Below are positions 12,554 through 22,500 of a DNA stretch of 64,000 bases, piece by piece (the stretch's first letter is position 1; every line of letters starts with the position of its first letter). Origin of the DNA: Yarrowia lipolytica (lineage: Eukaryota; Ascomycota; Dipodascomycetes; Dipodascales). The translations under genes were made by a program, and so were the position numbers. The notes below the pieces were generated by a model that was not told the origin of the DNA, did no database searches, and saw nothing but the letters and a program-made list of their open reading frames with translations. Location: assembly GCF_001761485.1 (NCBI RefSeq), contig NC_090772.1, positions 310,001 to 374,000 on the forward strand, read 5' to 3'.

Positions 12554-12634
12554 TGATCCAGCGGAGGATCGAACTCCGAGCCTCCTCGGCACTGAAATGT
12601 GAGCGAGACGTGATAACCATTACACCACTAGACC
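12554..12634 (-). tRNA. tRNA-Val (anticodon CAC) with 8-base intron
   Basis: On the minus strand the sequence folds as a tRNA. The acceptor stem GGTCTAG pairs with CTGGATC, with A as discriminator base. The D arm GTGTAATGGTTATCAC is like the yeast tRNA-Val(CAC) D arm. The anticodon stem TCTCG pairs with CGAGG, and the T arm is CGGAG-TTCGATC-CTCCG. Between the two anticodon-stem strands there are 15 bases. Placing C-T at 32-33 gives anticodon CAC, and an 8-base intron (TTTCAGTG) after position 37 restores a 7-base loop. The mature length is 73 bases. Both internal promoter boxes are present, and a T6 terminator follows. Confidence 0.85.
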
Positions 12635-13494
12635 CTGGTGGAAGACCGGTGAGAATAGGGGGTACTTCCGGGAGAGATTGAGTAGTGAAACTGCAAAAAC
12701 TTCCTGAAAAACGCGTCATACTCTGTTAAAATGGTACCATTCGATTAAACGGAGTCTGACCAACATAATGGTGTACTTTACATATATATTTTGTCACTTT
12801 TGAAGAATGTTAGGTGGAGTAAATGTCCTGTTAGACGATGTGAGCCAACACAAGAGTGGTATATTCGATATAGAGAAGCCAATTGAGTAGAAAACAATTG
12901 TTAATGACATTATTCGTTCTGCTGAAACGATTCGGAGGACTCCTACTCTTCATCTGAACGCTCCTTGACTCGAGTTCGTGGCTCAAAGGAGCCCCTGCGC
13001 GTGTATCCAACAGCTCTGCTCAACTCAACAGCAACTCTTGCCGAACAGTTGTAGCTCAGAAGTTGACAAAGAATAGTACACCGGGACGTGAAAACCTATC
13101 GCTGGTCTTAGTTGAGGTCATGTGACTAGTTCAAAGACTGGCACGTGGTTGTAATCATGTTTTGCGTTTCTCTCCAGGTGTGTGTAATTTAGTAGGACCA
13201 GAAGTACACTCGAGACAGAATCAAAATGTGTTCTCAGTTCCGTAACATGACATTGGTTCATTACTTCTAACATTTCACTATATACATTTCTATCCACCAA
13301 CTGTCCTTCACTCTAAGAAGCCTACGGAGGAGCGGGGAGGAGTGGGAGGAGTGCAAAAAAAACAAACCTCTCATGAGATACTTCTGTAGACCCACAGTCA
13401 TACCGGATAAGACCGTTCGTGGTCACCGTGGTGACGATACTGAAGCTCTTCGGCTACCCCTCATTCTTCACTCCTCGCTCCCCACTCCCACCCG
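12635..13494. other. Intergenic stretch, no gene seen
   Basis: It lies between the tRNA-Val gene and the 3' end of the methyltransferase gene. It contains no good reading frame. A direct repeat of GGGGAGGAGTGGGAGGAGTG-type sequence occurs near 13,330-13,350. Confidence 0.6.
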
Positions 13495-14628
13495 CTACTC
13501 CTTCAACACGTCCTTCAAACTGACGGTGGCACTGCCCCGCTCCTTGGGCTTGGGCTGTGTGGGACTATCCTTCCATCCAATCATGTAGACAAATCTAAAA
13601 GTGGCGGGAATGCTCCCGTCTTCCTCTCCATGAAGCGACTTGTAGATGGCGTCGGCTGCAATCAGAACGTCTCGGGGTAGAGAAGAGGCACGTGTCAGCA
13701 CGGCGTTGCCCTCTCCCATGGCCTTGAGATCGTCCATGAGCGCCCAAATGTCCGGATAAGACACAATCACGTCGTCTACATCGACAGTGAGAAGATTGAA
13801 CTTGGCCTTCTGGAGTAGACCGCCCATATCTTTGACGTCAGCCAGAGGCGACACCCGGGGAGAAACTCCGCCTCTTCGTTCCATTTCAGCCAATTGAAGC
13901 GAGGTTCGCAACTCAAACAGCGTGTCGCCACCCAGCATTGCTCCCATGAACATCCCGTCAGGCTTCAACACGTTGTTGATTCGGTTGAGCAGACCGGGCA
14001 AATCATTGATCCAGTGCATGGACATGGTCGAAATGACGGCGTCGTAGGTGTTGTCCATGATCAGCGAGTTGTTAATAGAGATGTCTTCTTCGTTTCCGTG
14101 CGCCAGAGTCACAAAGGCATTGGGGTTGAGTTCTCCAGAAGCAACGTCCAGCTTGACCACCGCATCGGACGCAACCTCCGGGTTGGGGTTCTGTTCGGAA
14201 ATCGCCTCAAGCACATTATAGTCTCGCAGCAATGACTGCTCGCTAGAATCCAGCATGGTGACGTGTCCAAATCGACTTCTGACCAGCCGATCGTCTTCGG
14301 TCTCGCCCTTCAACAGCTTTTGCTCCAGCAATCCCGGGCCCGATCCGAGATCCAGCACCTCCGGAAACTGCCGCGAAATGAACGCCAGTCGCTCAATCAT
14401 CCGGTCGCTGATCTCCTGACGCAAATAGTCCGTTTGTCGCGACACAGACGCATTTGCCGACGCCCGGTTGCGTTGAAGTCGCTTGGAGCTCTTGCAAAAA
14501 ACCTCCAGCGAGTAGTGGCGCGCAGCCACGAGGGAGGGAGTGGTCACGTGGGAGGTGGTCACATGGGAGGGAGTGATCACGTGAGAAGAGACGGTCACGT
14601 GCCGCACACGGCTTAGTTGTCGCAGCAT
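13495..14628 (-). CDS. NDUFAF5: Mitochondrial methyltransferase, complex I assembly (NDUFAF5-like)
   Basis: Encodes about 377 aa. The N-terminal 60 residues are rich in Arg, Ser, Thr and His with almost no acids, as in a mitochondrial presequence. A class I SAM-dependent methyltransferase domain follows: motif I VLDLGSGPGLLEQKL (about residue 95), a motif II-like MLDSSEQSLL and the post-I region DAVISTMSMHWINDLPG (about 195). The order and the MSMHWIND motif are those of NDUFAF5 (C20orf7), which in animals hydroxylates an arginine of NDUFS7 during complex I assembly. Yarrowia has complex I, unlike baker's yeast, so this fits. I chose the internal ATG at 14,628 (MLRQLSRVRHV), because the frame upstream (to 14,772) has no family support and would bury the presequence. 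Three CACGTG sites fall inside the presequence codons. Confidence 0.85.
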   Translation of the reverse strand: MLRQLSRVRHVTVSSHVITPSHVTTSHVTTPSLVAARHYSLEVFCKSSKRLQRNRASANASVSRQTDYLRQEISDRMIERLAFISRQFPEVLDLGSGPGLLEQKLLKGETEDDRLVRSRFGHVTMLDSSEQSLLRDYNVLEAISEQNPNPEVASDAVVKLDVASGELNPNAFVTLAHGNEEDISINNSLIMDNTYDAVISTMSMHWINDLPGLLNRINNVLKPDGMFMGAMLGGDTLFELRTSLQLAEMERRGGVSPRVSPLADVKDMGGLLQKAKFNLLTVDVDDVIVSYPDIWALMDDLKAMGEGNAVLTRASSLPRDVLIAADAIYKSLHGEEDGSIPATFRFVYMIGWKDSPTQPKPKERGSATVSLKDVLKE

Positions 14629-15896
14629 TGTTGTCGGTTTGTAGTGGTGATTCTGGGTGAAGAAGTTGATGTTAATATGCAACCTGGTCCGATAAGGTTT
14701 GGAGGCGCGGCGGCAACTTCTGGGGAAGGTGATTATCTGCAGTTTGAGGGGGATATTGGGGTTTTTGAGCACGAAAAGCTCTTTAGACGGGTTGGTTTAA
14801 TGCATTTACTTTTTTTTTTGTTCTCTCAGATGTTAAATGATGGAGTTGGATTCCTTGTATTTTCACTAAGACTCTGACATCTAACTAGGATGCAGTGTTT
14901 AGTTGGGAGCGATTTATATTACTTGTATATTCAAGTATATAGTTTAAGTAGGTAGTTGATTATGGACCTACGAAATAATACAAAAAAAAAAAAAAAAAAA
15001 AAAACCCAACAAACCAACTGTACAATTTGGGGGATTTATACCATGAAACAGTACAATTGGGGCATTTATATCATCTTGAGACAAGATTCGGAATGGTTCC
15101 ATTACCAGGAACGAACGAACCAACAGTACAATTTGGTGCATTCCAATGTCTGGGGTTCAAGAAATCACATATTACTGGGTAGATCGATGAATAATATCGG
15201 GAATTGAAATCTGAAAGAACTACTGCACTTGTCGGACATTGGACTATCGATTGACAGCTTTATACGTGTATATTTTCATGATACAAGTGCCATTTTGACT
15301 GACATTCTCAACCTTAGTTCTCACATCCATAGTCTCCATAATGGTTTACTGTAGATTGCTCTGCCGTCGGGTTTGTGCTAATGATATTTATATCACTGGG
15401 GAGCTCTTGATGGTGGGATTGTATTGGTCAAGTCGTTGTCGCCATATCTCCGTTCGTTCAAAAAATAAGGAGGAAATTCGGAGGTAACACTACAGAAGGA
15501 AATACGTTCCGTCTTTGGGCAAGTGCTTGTAGCGTTTTTTGGAGAGTATTTAGGGGAAATACACGAGCACTGGAAGATTTCTGGGTCTCAGATTGGTAGG
15601 TTTATCGACTCTGCTCTTCAGTATGCACAATAATGGTCGATATCTGAACATTTTGTGCAAGCTGATTGTGGGGTCTATGCTGAAACTGCTTTCACCTCAA
15701 ATCGCATCCGACAAAGAAGGAAAAAGCAACTGAAACAGAATGGTTGTTGACGACAGAGCAATCTTCAATCTACAAGTACAATACAAGTACAAGTACACAC
15801 CTACTCGGCCATCAAAAATGACACAGACCTCTGAAGACCTGATTAGAAGAAGCATTCATTTTAACTGTCTTTCTCGGAACTGGTGACCAGACCGAC
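14629..15896. other. Intergenic stretch, no clear gene
   Basis: This holds the promoter of the methyltransferase gene. A 23-base poly(A) run at 14,982-15,004 is followed by near-repeats of GTACAATT(T/G)GG(G/T)G(C/G/A)AT (15,020, 15,050, 15,125). Further on are only random short ORFs and a TACAAGTACAAGTAC cluster at about 15,772-15,796. Confidence 0.55.
14982..15004 (+). repeat. Poly(A) run of 23
   Basis: A homopolymer A run ends in CCCAAC. As with the run at 2,771, it could mark the end of a truncated LINE insertion, but no element body is visible upstream. Confidence 0.6.
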
Positions 15897-16001
15897 TCAC
15901 AAAATGCAGATAAACAAGTGGATAAGTATCAGAAGCACAAGAAGGAGGATCAGAAGGAGCTTGGATCGGGTTGTGGGTCGAGATTGGGAGCGATAAAACA
16001 T
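15897..16001 (-). CDS. Possible 34-aa membrane microprotein or terminal exon
   Basis: The frame starts MFYRSQSRPTTRSK and ends in a run of about 20 Leu/Ile/Val residues, giving a basic head and one membrane helix at the very C-terminus, as in tail-anchored proteins. Codons are Yarrowia-like. Coding-like sequence also occurs just upstream on the same strand (about 16,010-16,235, in two frames, for example MYTFDHDDDMRHGVANLPRL). A GTGAGT lies at its end, at 15,896-15,901. It may therefore be the last part of a spliced or decayed tail-anchored protein gene. No family is recognised. Confidence 0.25.
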   Translation of the reverse strand: MFYRSQSRPTTRSKLLLILLLVLLILIHLFICIL

Positions 16002-16277
16002 GGCAACCGTCGATATGTCTCTGGAGGACCGTCTGAAGTGTCCGACACGAACCGCCAGCAATAAAAAACACACCATCTGCTGTAAAAGGTCATTACTGGT
16101 GATATCGCACCGTTGTAAATGTCTGTGAGCGGCTTGTTGAAGTCCAGGAGGAACATTCTACGAGGTCAAACGAGGCAGATTGGCCACACCATGACGCATA
16201 TCGTCATCATGATCAAACGTGTACATGTGAGTCGACGCAGCTAAACTGCCGTCTGTAGTATACCTCCACAATGCCAG

Positions 16278-17279
16278 TTAGAAATCCACCTCCTTGCCAC
16301 AGCCAGCTTTCTTGGCAAACTGCAGAACCTGTCCTCCAACACAAACGTCCATCATGGACGAGCCCACACACTTCCAGAGAAACAAAGAGGCGTCGTCAAA
16401 CTCTGCCAAGCTCTTTTCGACCTCCGATTCATCCGCCACTTCCACCAGCTCGCTCTTGGGGATCTTATTCTGGATGATTTCTCCGGCTTCAATAAACACC
16501 GGATCGGCACCATCCACGAGAATCTTCTTGACGCTCTTGACGATCTGCGAGTCCACCTCGCACATGTGCGGCTTGTAGGAGCCAATGAGACCAATGTAGG
16601 CGTTCTTCTGGATCCACTGGTGGTGGATCACGGGCGTTGTGGAGGGAGTACATCCCACAATTAGAGAGCATGTGGGCACGTCAGTATCGGGGCTGTCGCA
16701 TCGCTGGAACTTGGCGTTGGGGTGTTCGCGCTTGAGCCGTTGAATGAGCTCGTCCGCTCGATGCGCAGTTCGGTTCACAATGAACACCGTGTCAATGTCA
16801 AACTGCATCACGGCCAGTTTGACGTGCCAGTAGGCTTGGGGGCCGGCTCCAAAACACGCCATGTTGAGCGGCTTGTCGCCATGGGCGGCGTACAGCGACG
16901 TCTTTTTGTACACGTCCCAACTGAGTGACGTGGCCAGCGCGGTTCGGAACGCCGTGAGCTCAAAGGCGTTAATGATTCCCTGGACCTCGCCGGACTTGTC
17001 CATGATGGTTGTGAGGCCCTTGAAGCCCTCCCGGGAGCCTGCCAGCGCCTTGAATCCAATCTGCGGCGAGCCCGTGGCCTCCACAATCTCCTTTCCCACC
17101 ACAGGCATGAACAGATGGGTCGCATAGTCCGCCTCAATGACCGTGCGAGGAGGAACCGTCTCGGGATACTGGGTCACCTCCTGGAGTGACTTGAGAAGCG
17201 ACTTTTTGGCCTGCTCCACGTCATAGGGCGAAAGCGAATTGAGCAGAGTCGCGAGGTCTTTGTGTCCGATAACGAGCAT
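16278..17279 (-). CDS. Ornithine cyclodeaminase/mu-crystallin family protein
   Basis: Encodes 333 aa, the usual length of the OCD/mu-crystallin family (PF02423). The first 110 residues form the substrate/dimer part, including an FMPVVG and IGFKAL segment. A Rossmann fold follows with the nucleotide-binding turn MACFGAGPQAYWHV (about residue 143), a V-N-R after the second strand (FIVNRTAHRADEL), the TPSTTPVI segment, an IGLIGSYKP motif and DGADPVFIEAGEI near the end. Family members use NAD(P) to deaminate ornithine to proline, to reduce ketimines or to act on related amino acids. The substrate here cannot be told from sequence. The start is the first ATG and fits the family N-terminus. The gene ends 276 bases before a possible tail-anchored microprotein. 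Confidence 0.85.
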   Translation of the reverse strand: MLVIGHKDLATLLNSLSPYDVEQAKKSLLKSLQEVTQYPETVPPRTVIEADYATHLFMPVVGKEIVEATGSPQIGFKALAGSREGFKGLTTIMDKSGEVQGIINAFELTAFRTALATSLSWDVYKKTSLYAAHGDKPLNMACFGAGPQAYWHVKLAVMQFDIDTVFIVNRTAHRADELIQRLKREHPNAKFQRCDSPDTDVPTCSLIVGCTPSTTPVIHHQWIQKNAYIGLIGSYKPHMCEVDSQIVKSVKKILVDGADPVFIEAGEIIQNKIPKSELVEVADESEVEKSLAEFDDASLFLWKCVGSSMMDVCVGGQVLQFAKKAGCGKEVDF

Positions 17280-18100
17280 GTCGACAAGTGTGAGGAGGAA
17301 GAGTTGAGAAGGGCGATCGGAGCTGGTTATGCGCTTTTATGGTTTGGAGTTGGGGGGCAGGCAGTGGGGGGGAAGAGTCAATAAAGGGGGATCGGAAAGG
17401 GATAGAGACAAGCCGAAAGTCTTGATAGATAGCTAAAGATTCATGTAAGGAGTGGTGAAAAATCTGACCAAAATGGAGTACGGGTATGTCTAGTTTTGGA
17501 CCCCCTCGTGAGATCCGGAAATTCTCCAAAAAAAAACAAACTTTCTCGGCTACTGACAAGAGGATTTTTGAAAGACATTTATGGAGCGTTCCAGAGATGC
17601 TAGAGAAAAACGGAAACATGCATAGGACTCTGTGCACCTAGACAAAAACAACGGTTTTAGTTTGGTCCATACTGGTATTCTCTATCCTCATTTGGGCGCA
17701 CACACCAAAACGGCAGGTCCGACCGAATCGCGGGGTTAGAGTTGCTCATCGGCGGCGGGGAGATCGTAGGCCGATATCGGAGAGGAAAGTAGAGTCACGT
17801 GATGGGGGGGGGGAGGAGAGGAGAGAAGGTTGTGACAACGGGTTATGTCTGTGAACACGGTATGTCTGTGACCATGGGTTGTGTTGTGGTGATTCAGTGA
17901 GTGTTGTGCGTTTTGTTGAGAATTTCTTAGATGTTCCACTAGATTCAACTAGTGTTCAACTAGACGCGAAAGTCTTAACAATTCGCTGAAAAAAAACAAA
18001 AAACATGACAATCACATGACAATCACATGACAATCACATGGCAATCGCATGAAAATCACATGACAATCACCAAGGACTACCTGGCTGTTTCCCACTCTCT
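17280..18100. other. Promoter region of the OCD-family gene and simple repeats
   Basis: No gene seen. It includes a CACGTG at about 17,795 next to a G9 run, and an 11-base tandem repeat at 18,005-18,070. The presumed promoter of the OCD-family gene lies in the first few hundred bases. Confidence 0.55.
18005..18070 (+). repeat. Tandem repeat, 11-base unit
   Basis: The unit CATGACAATCA is repeated about six times with a few substitutions. It is a typical yeast minisatellite in noncoding DNA, downstream of the small ORF at 18,101. Confidence 0.75.
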
Positions 18101-18382
18101 CTATCGACCTCGTTGTTCTCCAACACTGAACTTGCTACAGATATGGAGCTCAGGGGCCGCCGTAGATTGCTCCAGTGCGATCCTGTCAAGATCCAAAGGG
18201 TGAAGAAAGCGACCCATGAGCGATGTGACGATATCAAGTCCATCTTGGCTTTGAGATGGCCCGGTCTTTTGCTGAGCTTTGCCCTGAGAGGGGGTTAGGA
18301 ACTGGATCTGAGAGCTGAAGTGGAGCGATCTGAGCACTGAGGGGGAGCTGGAGTTTGTCTGAGCCGAGGACGAGTTCGTCAT
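18101..18382 (-). CDS. Small hypothetical protein, 93 aa
   Basis: An ATG opens a frame of 94 codons with a strongly gene-like codon choice (many C-ending and CTC/CTG codons). The protein is Ser/Gln-rich at the start (MTNSSSAQTNSSS), has SQIQFLTPSQGKAQQK in the middle and a conserved-looking LDIVTSLMGRFLHPLDLDR segment near residue 55. No membrane helix and no known domain are visible. The frame upstream of this ATG looks random and includes a 13-base DNA repeat, so I prefer this start. It could be a lineage-specific gene. Confidence 0.4.
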   Translation of the reverse strand: MTNSSSAQTNSSSPSVLRSLHFSSQIQFLTPSQGKAQQKTGPSQSQDGLDIVTSLMGRFLHPLDLDRIALEQSTAAPELHICSKFSVGEQRGR

Positions 18383-19526
18383 CTTGGTCAATGGAGAGGA
18401 AGAGAGATAACGGTGGAGACAATGAGACACTGGAGGCTGTGGGAGTGGTCTAGATACTGTACTGTATTGGACCGTAGGACGACTGTTATGATCACGAAGA
18501 AAGGGAAAAGGAGAAGGAGAGAAGGAAATCGACAAATGAAATCGACAAATGAAATCGACAAATGAAACTGACAAAGATTCGCCGATATCTGAAGATTCAG
18601 CATCTCGCTTGGCTGAAACAAGGCTGTCATCTGGGCTACAGTATGCTGTCTGAATAGATAGGGACATCAACAGTCTCTTGAGGTACCATTCACACAACGC
18701 AGCTTACCAGGCAAAGATCATTACGAGAGCAAAAGACAGTTCAGAATCATATAACCAATCGAGGTTCAAATTGTTCCCCGAACTCGCTTGGCTGCTTGGC
18801 AGGCTGTTTGCCGCGCTGGAAGGGAGCAGCCTGGTGATAACAGTCAAGTGGAGGGTTTCAAGATACTGTTACTTGGCCTATATATTGAACTGGAACGGAA
18901 ACGTCACTATAGTCGACAGCTACTGATAGCTTGACTCCAAGACTCCAACGGCTATCAGCCAATTGGTCAGGATGAGTATAGTCCATGTTCGATATGAGAG
19001 CGGTTGGAAACGCGGTTGTGAAAGTTGTGATAGCGCATCCGAATGTAGAGTGGCCAGGTCTTCTCAATGATAAGCAGTACCATCACGAGAAGTCGATGTC
19101 CTTGAAGCAGCTTTACAACTCGAGCATCTTTCGAGTACAGCACCAATGTTCTGTACAGCACTAGTGATCTGTCTATAGCCCTTCCAGGGGAGCAGAGACG
19201 TAGCAGGTGACAGGTTCGACATGAGAAACCAGTCTCTGAACCAATACGTCGACACAGCTACCGTGATGATCACCAATCAATGGTCACTGTAGATAAAAGT
19301 TGAACTCAAGAGTCCGCAACTGCTACAGTTCTTTTTGGGTCACCGATTGAATCTCCAAAGTCTTGGGGTACAGTAGAGTACGTCAGACCGAAACTAGTCT
19401 AGTGATGGCAAGTCGCAAGTCCACAGTATCGTAGCGAGCGAAGTGTCGTCATGTGATGTCCAACTGTCACCTCACCAATCTCCTCCATAGTTTCCATCAA
19501 CCAATACATTACAATCTATACCACTT
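18383..19526. other. Intergenic stretch, no further gene seen
   Basis: It lies between the small ORF and the 3' end of the helicase gene. Short ORFs on both strands lack gene-like codon use. A 13-base tandem repeat is present at its left side. Confidence 0.55.
18526..18568 (+). repeat. Tandem repeat, 13-base unit
   Basis: GAAATCGACAAAT is repeated about three and a half times in the presumed promoter of the 93-aa ORF. Confidence 0.7.
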
Positions 19527-22500
19527 TTACAAACCATCGGTCTCCAGAAGCTTGACCACCGTGTTAACCAGCTCTGGATCCAGCTCCTCCCGGGGATTGT
19601 CAAACTTGCGTTGAAGCCCCTCCTCCAGCAGCTGTCTCAATTTGGCCGCCAGCACTCCGATTCGGGGCCAGCACGTGATCTGGAGCCAGTCGCTGATCAC
19701 CACGCCTCGCCCGGTGTAGTCAATGTCCAGCTTGCCTCCAAATAGCAGCATGGCGTACTTTGACACTGGCGTCACGTCTCTCAGAAACACCTTGGAGGTC
19801 TCCATGCGGGTAAAGTAGGCCATGAAGCAGGCCTCCTGGGGCAGATTTCGTTCAGAAAACGCCGTGGAGGACGGGTGGATAAAAACCCGCTCGTTCTGAA
19901 GATAATACTTGTACTCTCGAGCTTCGGGATCGACCTGAACAGCTCCCGACGCCAGCTGCGAGAACTTCTTGTCCGGATGGCGCACCTTGGCAATCTGCTG
20001 ATTGAGAGACGAGGCAATGACGGCTCGGGCCAGGTTGTTGGAGGTGTTGGTGCCGTTGATGGAGTAGTTGAGGTTGCGCAGAATCTCGGAAAACTGCTTG
20101 ACGGTACTGTCAATGTTGTAGAGCACTTCGGAGGACAGAAAGTTCTCCTTGCACCACAGCCGGGTGGTTTTCACGTGTTTGCGGGCCTCCCATTCAAGAT
20201 AGGCAGTGGCATCGGTCAACAGGTCGCCATTTCCGGTCGAAAACTGGCTCCGACTCGCCTTGATGTCGTCTCTCTTATCGGCCAGACTCAGAAATGGCGA
20301 CTTGACAGAAAGAACTCCAGCCACCGCCAACATGAGCTTGGAACAGCCGAGAACCGAGCCGATAATCAGCAACTTGGCCACCTTGAGGTCTCCAGGAATC
20401 ATCGACATGTGCTTTCCCAACGCAGTCAGAGCTCCAGACACCGAAATACACCCCATATTGGTCAGGATGGACTGGGCGGTGGAAATGGCAGTCACAGAAG
20501 GAGGATCAATGGCCCGAGACAGAAACTTGCCAACATCGCCAACATTCATGCTCTTGACGTACAAATACAGCTGCTCCAACGGAGTCCGAGACATTTCAGG
20601 CACAGTTCGCTCCGGCATTTTGCCCTGCTCCGCCTGCTGAGTGTACATTTTGTAGCAGGTGCCTCGAGAAACTCGTCCAGCTCGTCCACGACGCTGCTTG
20701 GCAGCGGCCTGAGATACCCACGTGCTCACAAGACGCACAATGTTGTTCTCAGCATCATAAACCGTCTCCTTGACACGCCCAGAGTCCACCACAGCCACAA
20801 TATCCGGAATGGTGATCGACGTCTCGGCAATATTAGTGGCAACAACAACCTTGCGCTTGCCCCTGGGCGGAGTCGAAAAAACCAGCCGCTGCTGCTGAGG
20901 CGAGAGCCCGGAGTGGAGCGGAATCACGTGACAGGTGCCCAGCTGACTCAGCACCGCGCAACATTGCGAGATTTCGGCCACTCCGGGCAGGAAAATGAGC
21001 ACTCCTCCCTTGGATGACTGCGCCGTGAGTTGGGTGTCCACGTGACTGATGAGATGACTCAGCAGCTGGTAGTTGACTCCCTCGCCGAGTTTGGTGATGA
21101 TTTTGTTGACCGGCTCTCCTTCTCCGTAGTTGCTCTGTTCAATAACTCCGTCGAGGTATACGTCGTCGACTGGGAATGTTCTGCCCTCAATGTGCACGTG
21201 ACCGACCTTGCCGTGGCCCCCAAAGTAGTTGATGAATGTGTTTGAGTCGACCGTGGCAGACATGAGCACAATCTTGAGATGCGGGAACACTGTCAGAAGA
21301 CTCTTGAGAAGGATGAGCAATACATCACCATCGACAGACCGTTCATGGACCTCATCTACCACCACGTGAGTCACATTGCTCAGAGAAGTCTTGAAATCGC
21401 CCTGGATCATCTTCAGCAGCACTCCAGTAGTCACAAACCGCAAAAGTGTTTCCTTGGAAGTCTTGTTTTCGCCTCTGATGATGTAACCAACCTCGGTACC
21501 GAGTTCAGACATTCGTTCCGCAGCCACTCGTTCAGCCAAACCCATGGCGGAAATTCGTCGAGGCTGTGTACAGATGATGTTGGGCGTCGTGCTGGTGGTG
21601 GACACCATATGGTCCAGAATGAACTGAACAGTCTGGGTGGACTTACCGGAACCGGTTTCTCCGGTCACCAGTACAATCTGACTGGCAGAAAGAGCATCAA
21701 TGACATCCCGCTGCTTTTCCCATGCCGGCAACGACTGTCTGCTCTTCTTCATCTTGTCCCATTCCCCACCAACAAATCGCTTTACAAAACTCTCCTGGAT
21801 TTGTTTGGTGTTTAGTTGAGCCTTGGGAATGGGTCGAGACTTATTCTGGCCCTTTCTAACCACCATAGAGGGCTGATTGACAATACCAACACCCCCACTG
21901 ACCCCAGCAAGCTCGCCAGGATTGTCTATGATCTCACAACAGTTGTCCTCCAGCCACTCGCAAATGGCCCAAATCTGCGCGTCCCCAGACAGCGTGTCAC
22001 GTGACATCTCTAATGCCCGGCGCATAATGGCCAATTGGATGTAATGTGGCAATCTGTGGCCCTTTTTGATGGCTCTTACGGCTATTGAAGGGAACGATGC
22101 CGGGTAGTCATTGGATCTCCAAAAAGTGGCTTGTAACAGGCCGTTTTCGAGATTTCGACAGTTGAGAGACACACTGATTCGGTCGTCCGCAACCGACAGT
22201 CTTTCGGGCTCAAAAATGGCTTCCAGAGCCTCCATTTCCTCGTTCCAGATTGACAGAGACTCGGACTCCGAATCCCCGGATACCTCGGAGATGGTCATCT
22301 CACTGACCCGACAAGACGGGGAATCGGAGGCAGGTTCACCAATTAACCTCTTGCACAACTCCACATTACCCAACCGCTCGCTCCAGTCAACTCGCTCCAG
22401 TACATCAATGGCCACATCTCTGTTGTATCCGTCTTCCTGGAAACGCTTGACCATGTACTCACGTGACAGCTCCAGCGTGTGGAACGACACTCCCGTAGTG

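Noticed and set aside
15897-17279. Stop-codon readthrough extending the OCD-family protein into the membrane helix
   Set aside because: The frame agrees by a one-in-three chance, a second stop lies between, and the family protein is complete without it.
19875-21017. Plus-strand ORF of 380 codons inside the helicase gene
   Set aside because: It is antisense to the conserved helicase core, with no domain of its own.
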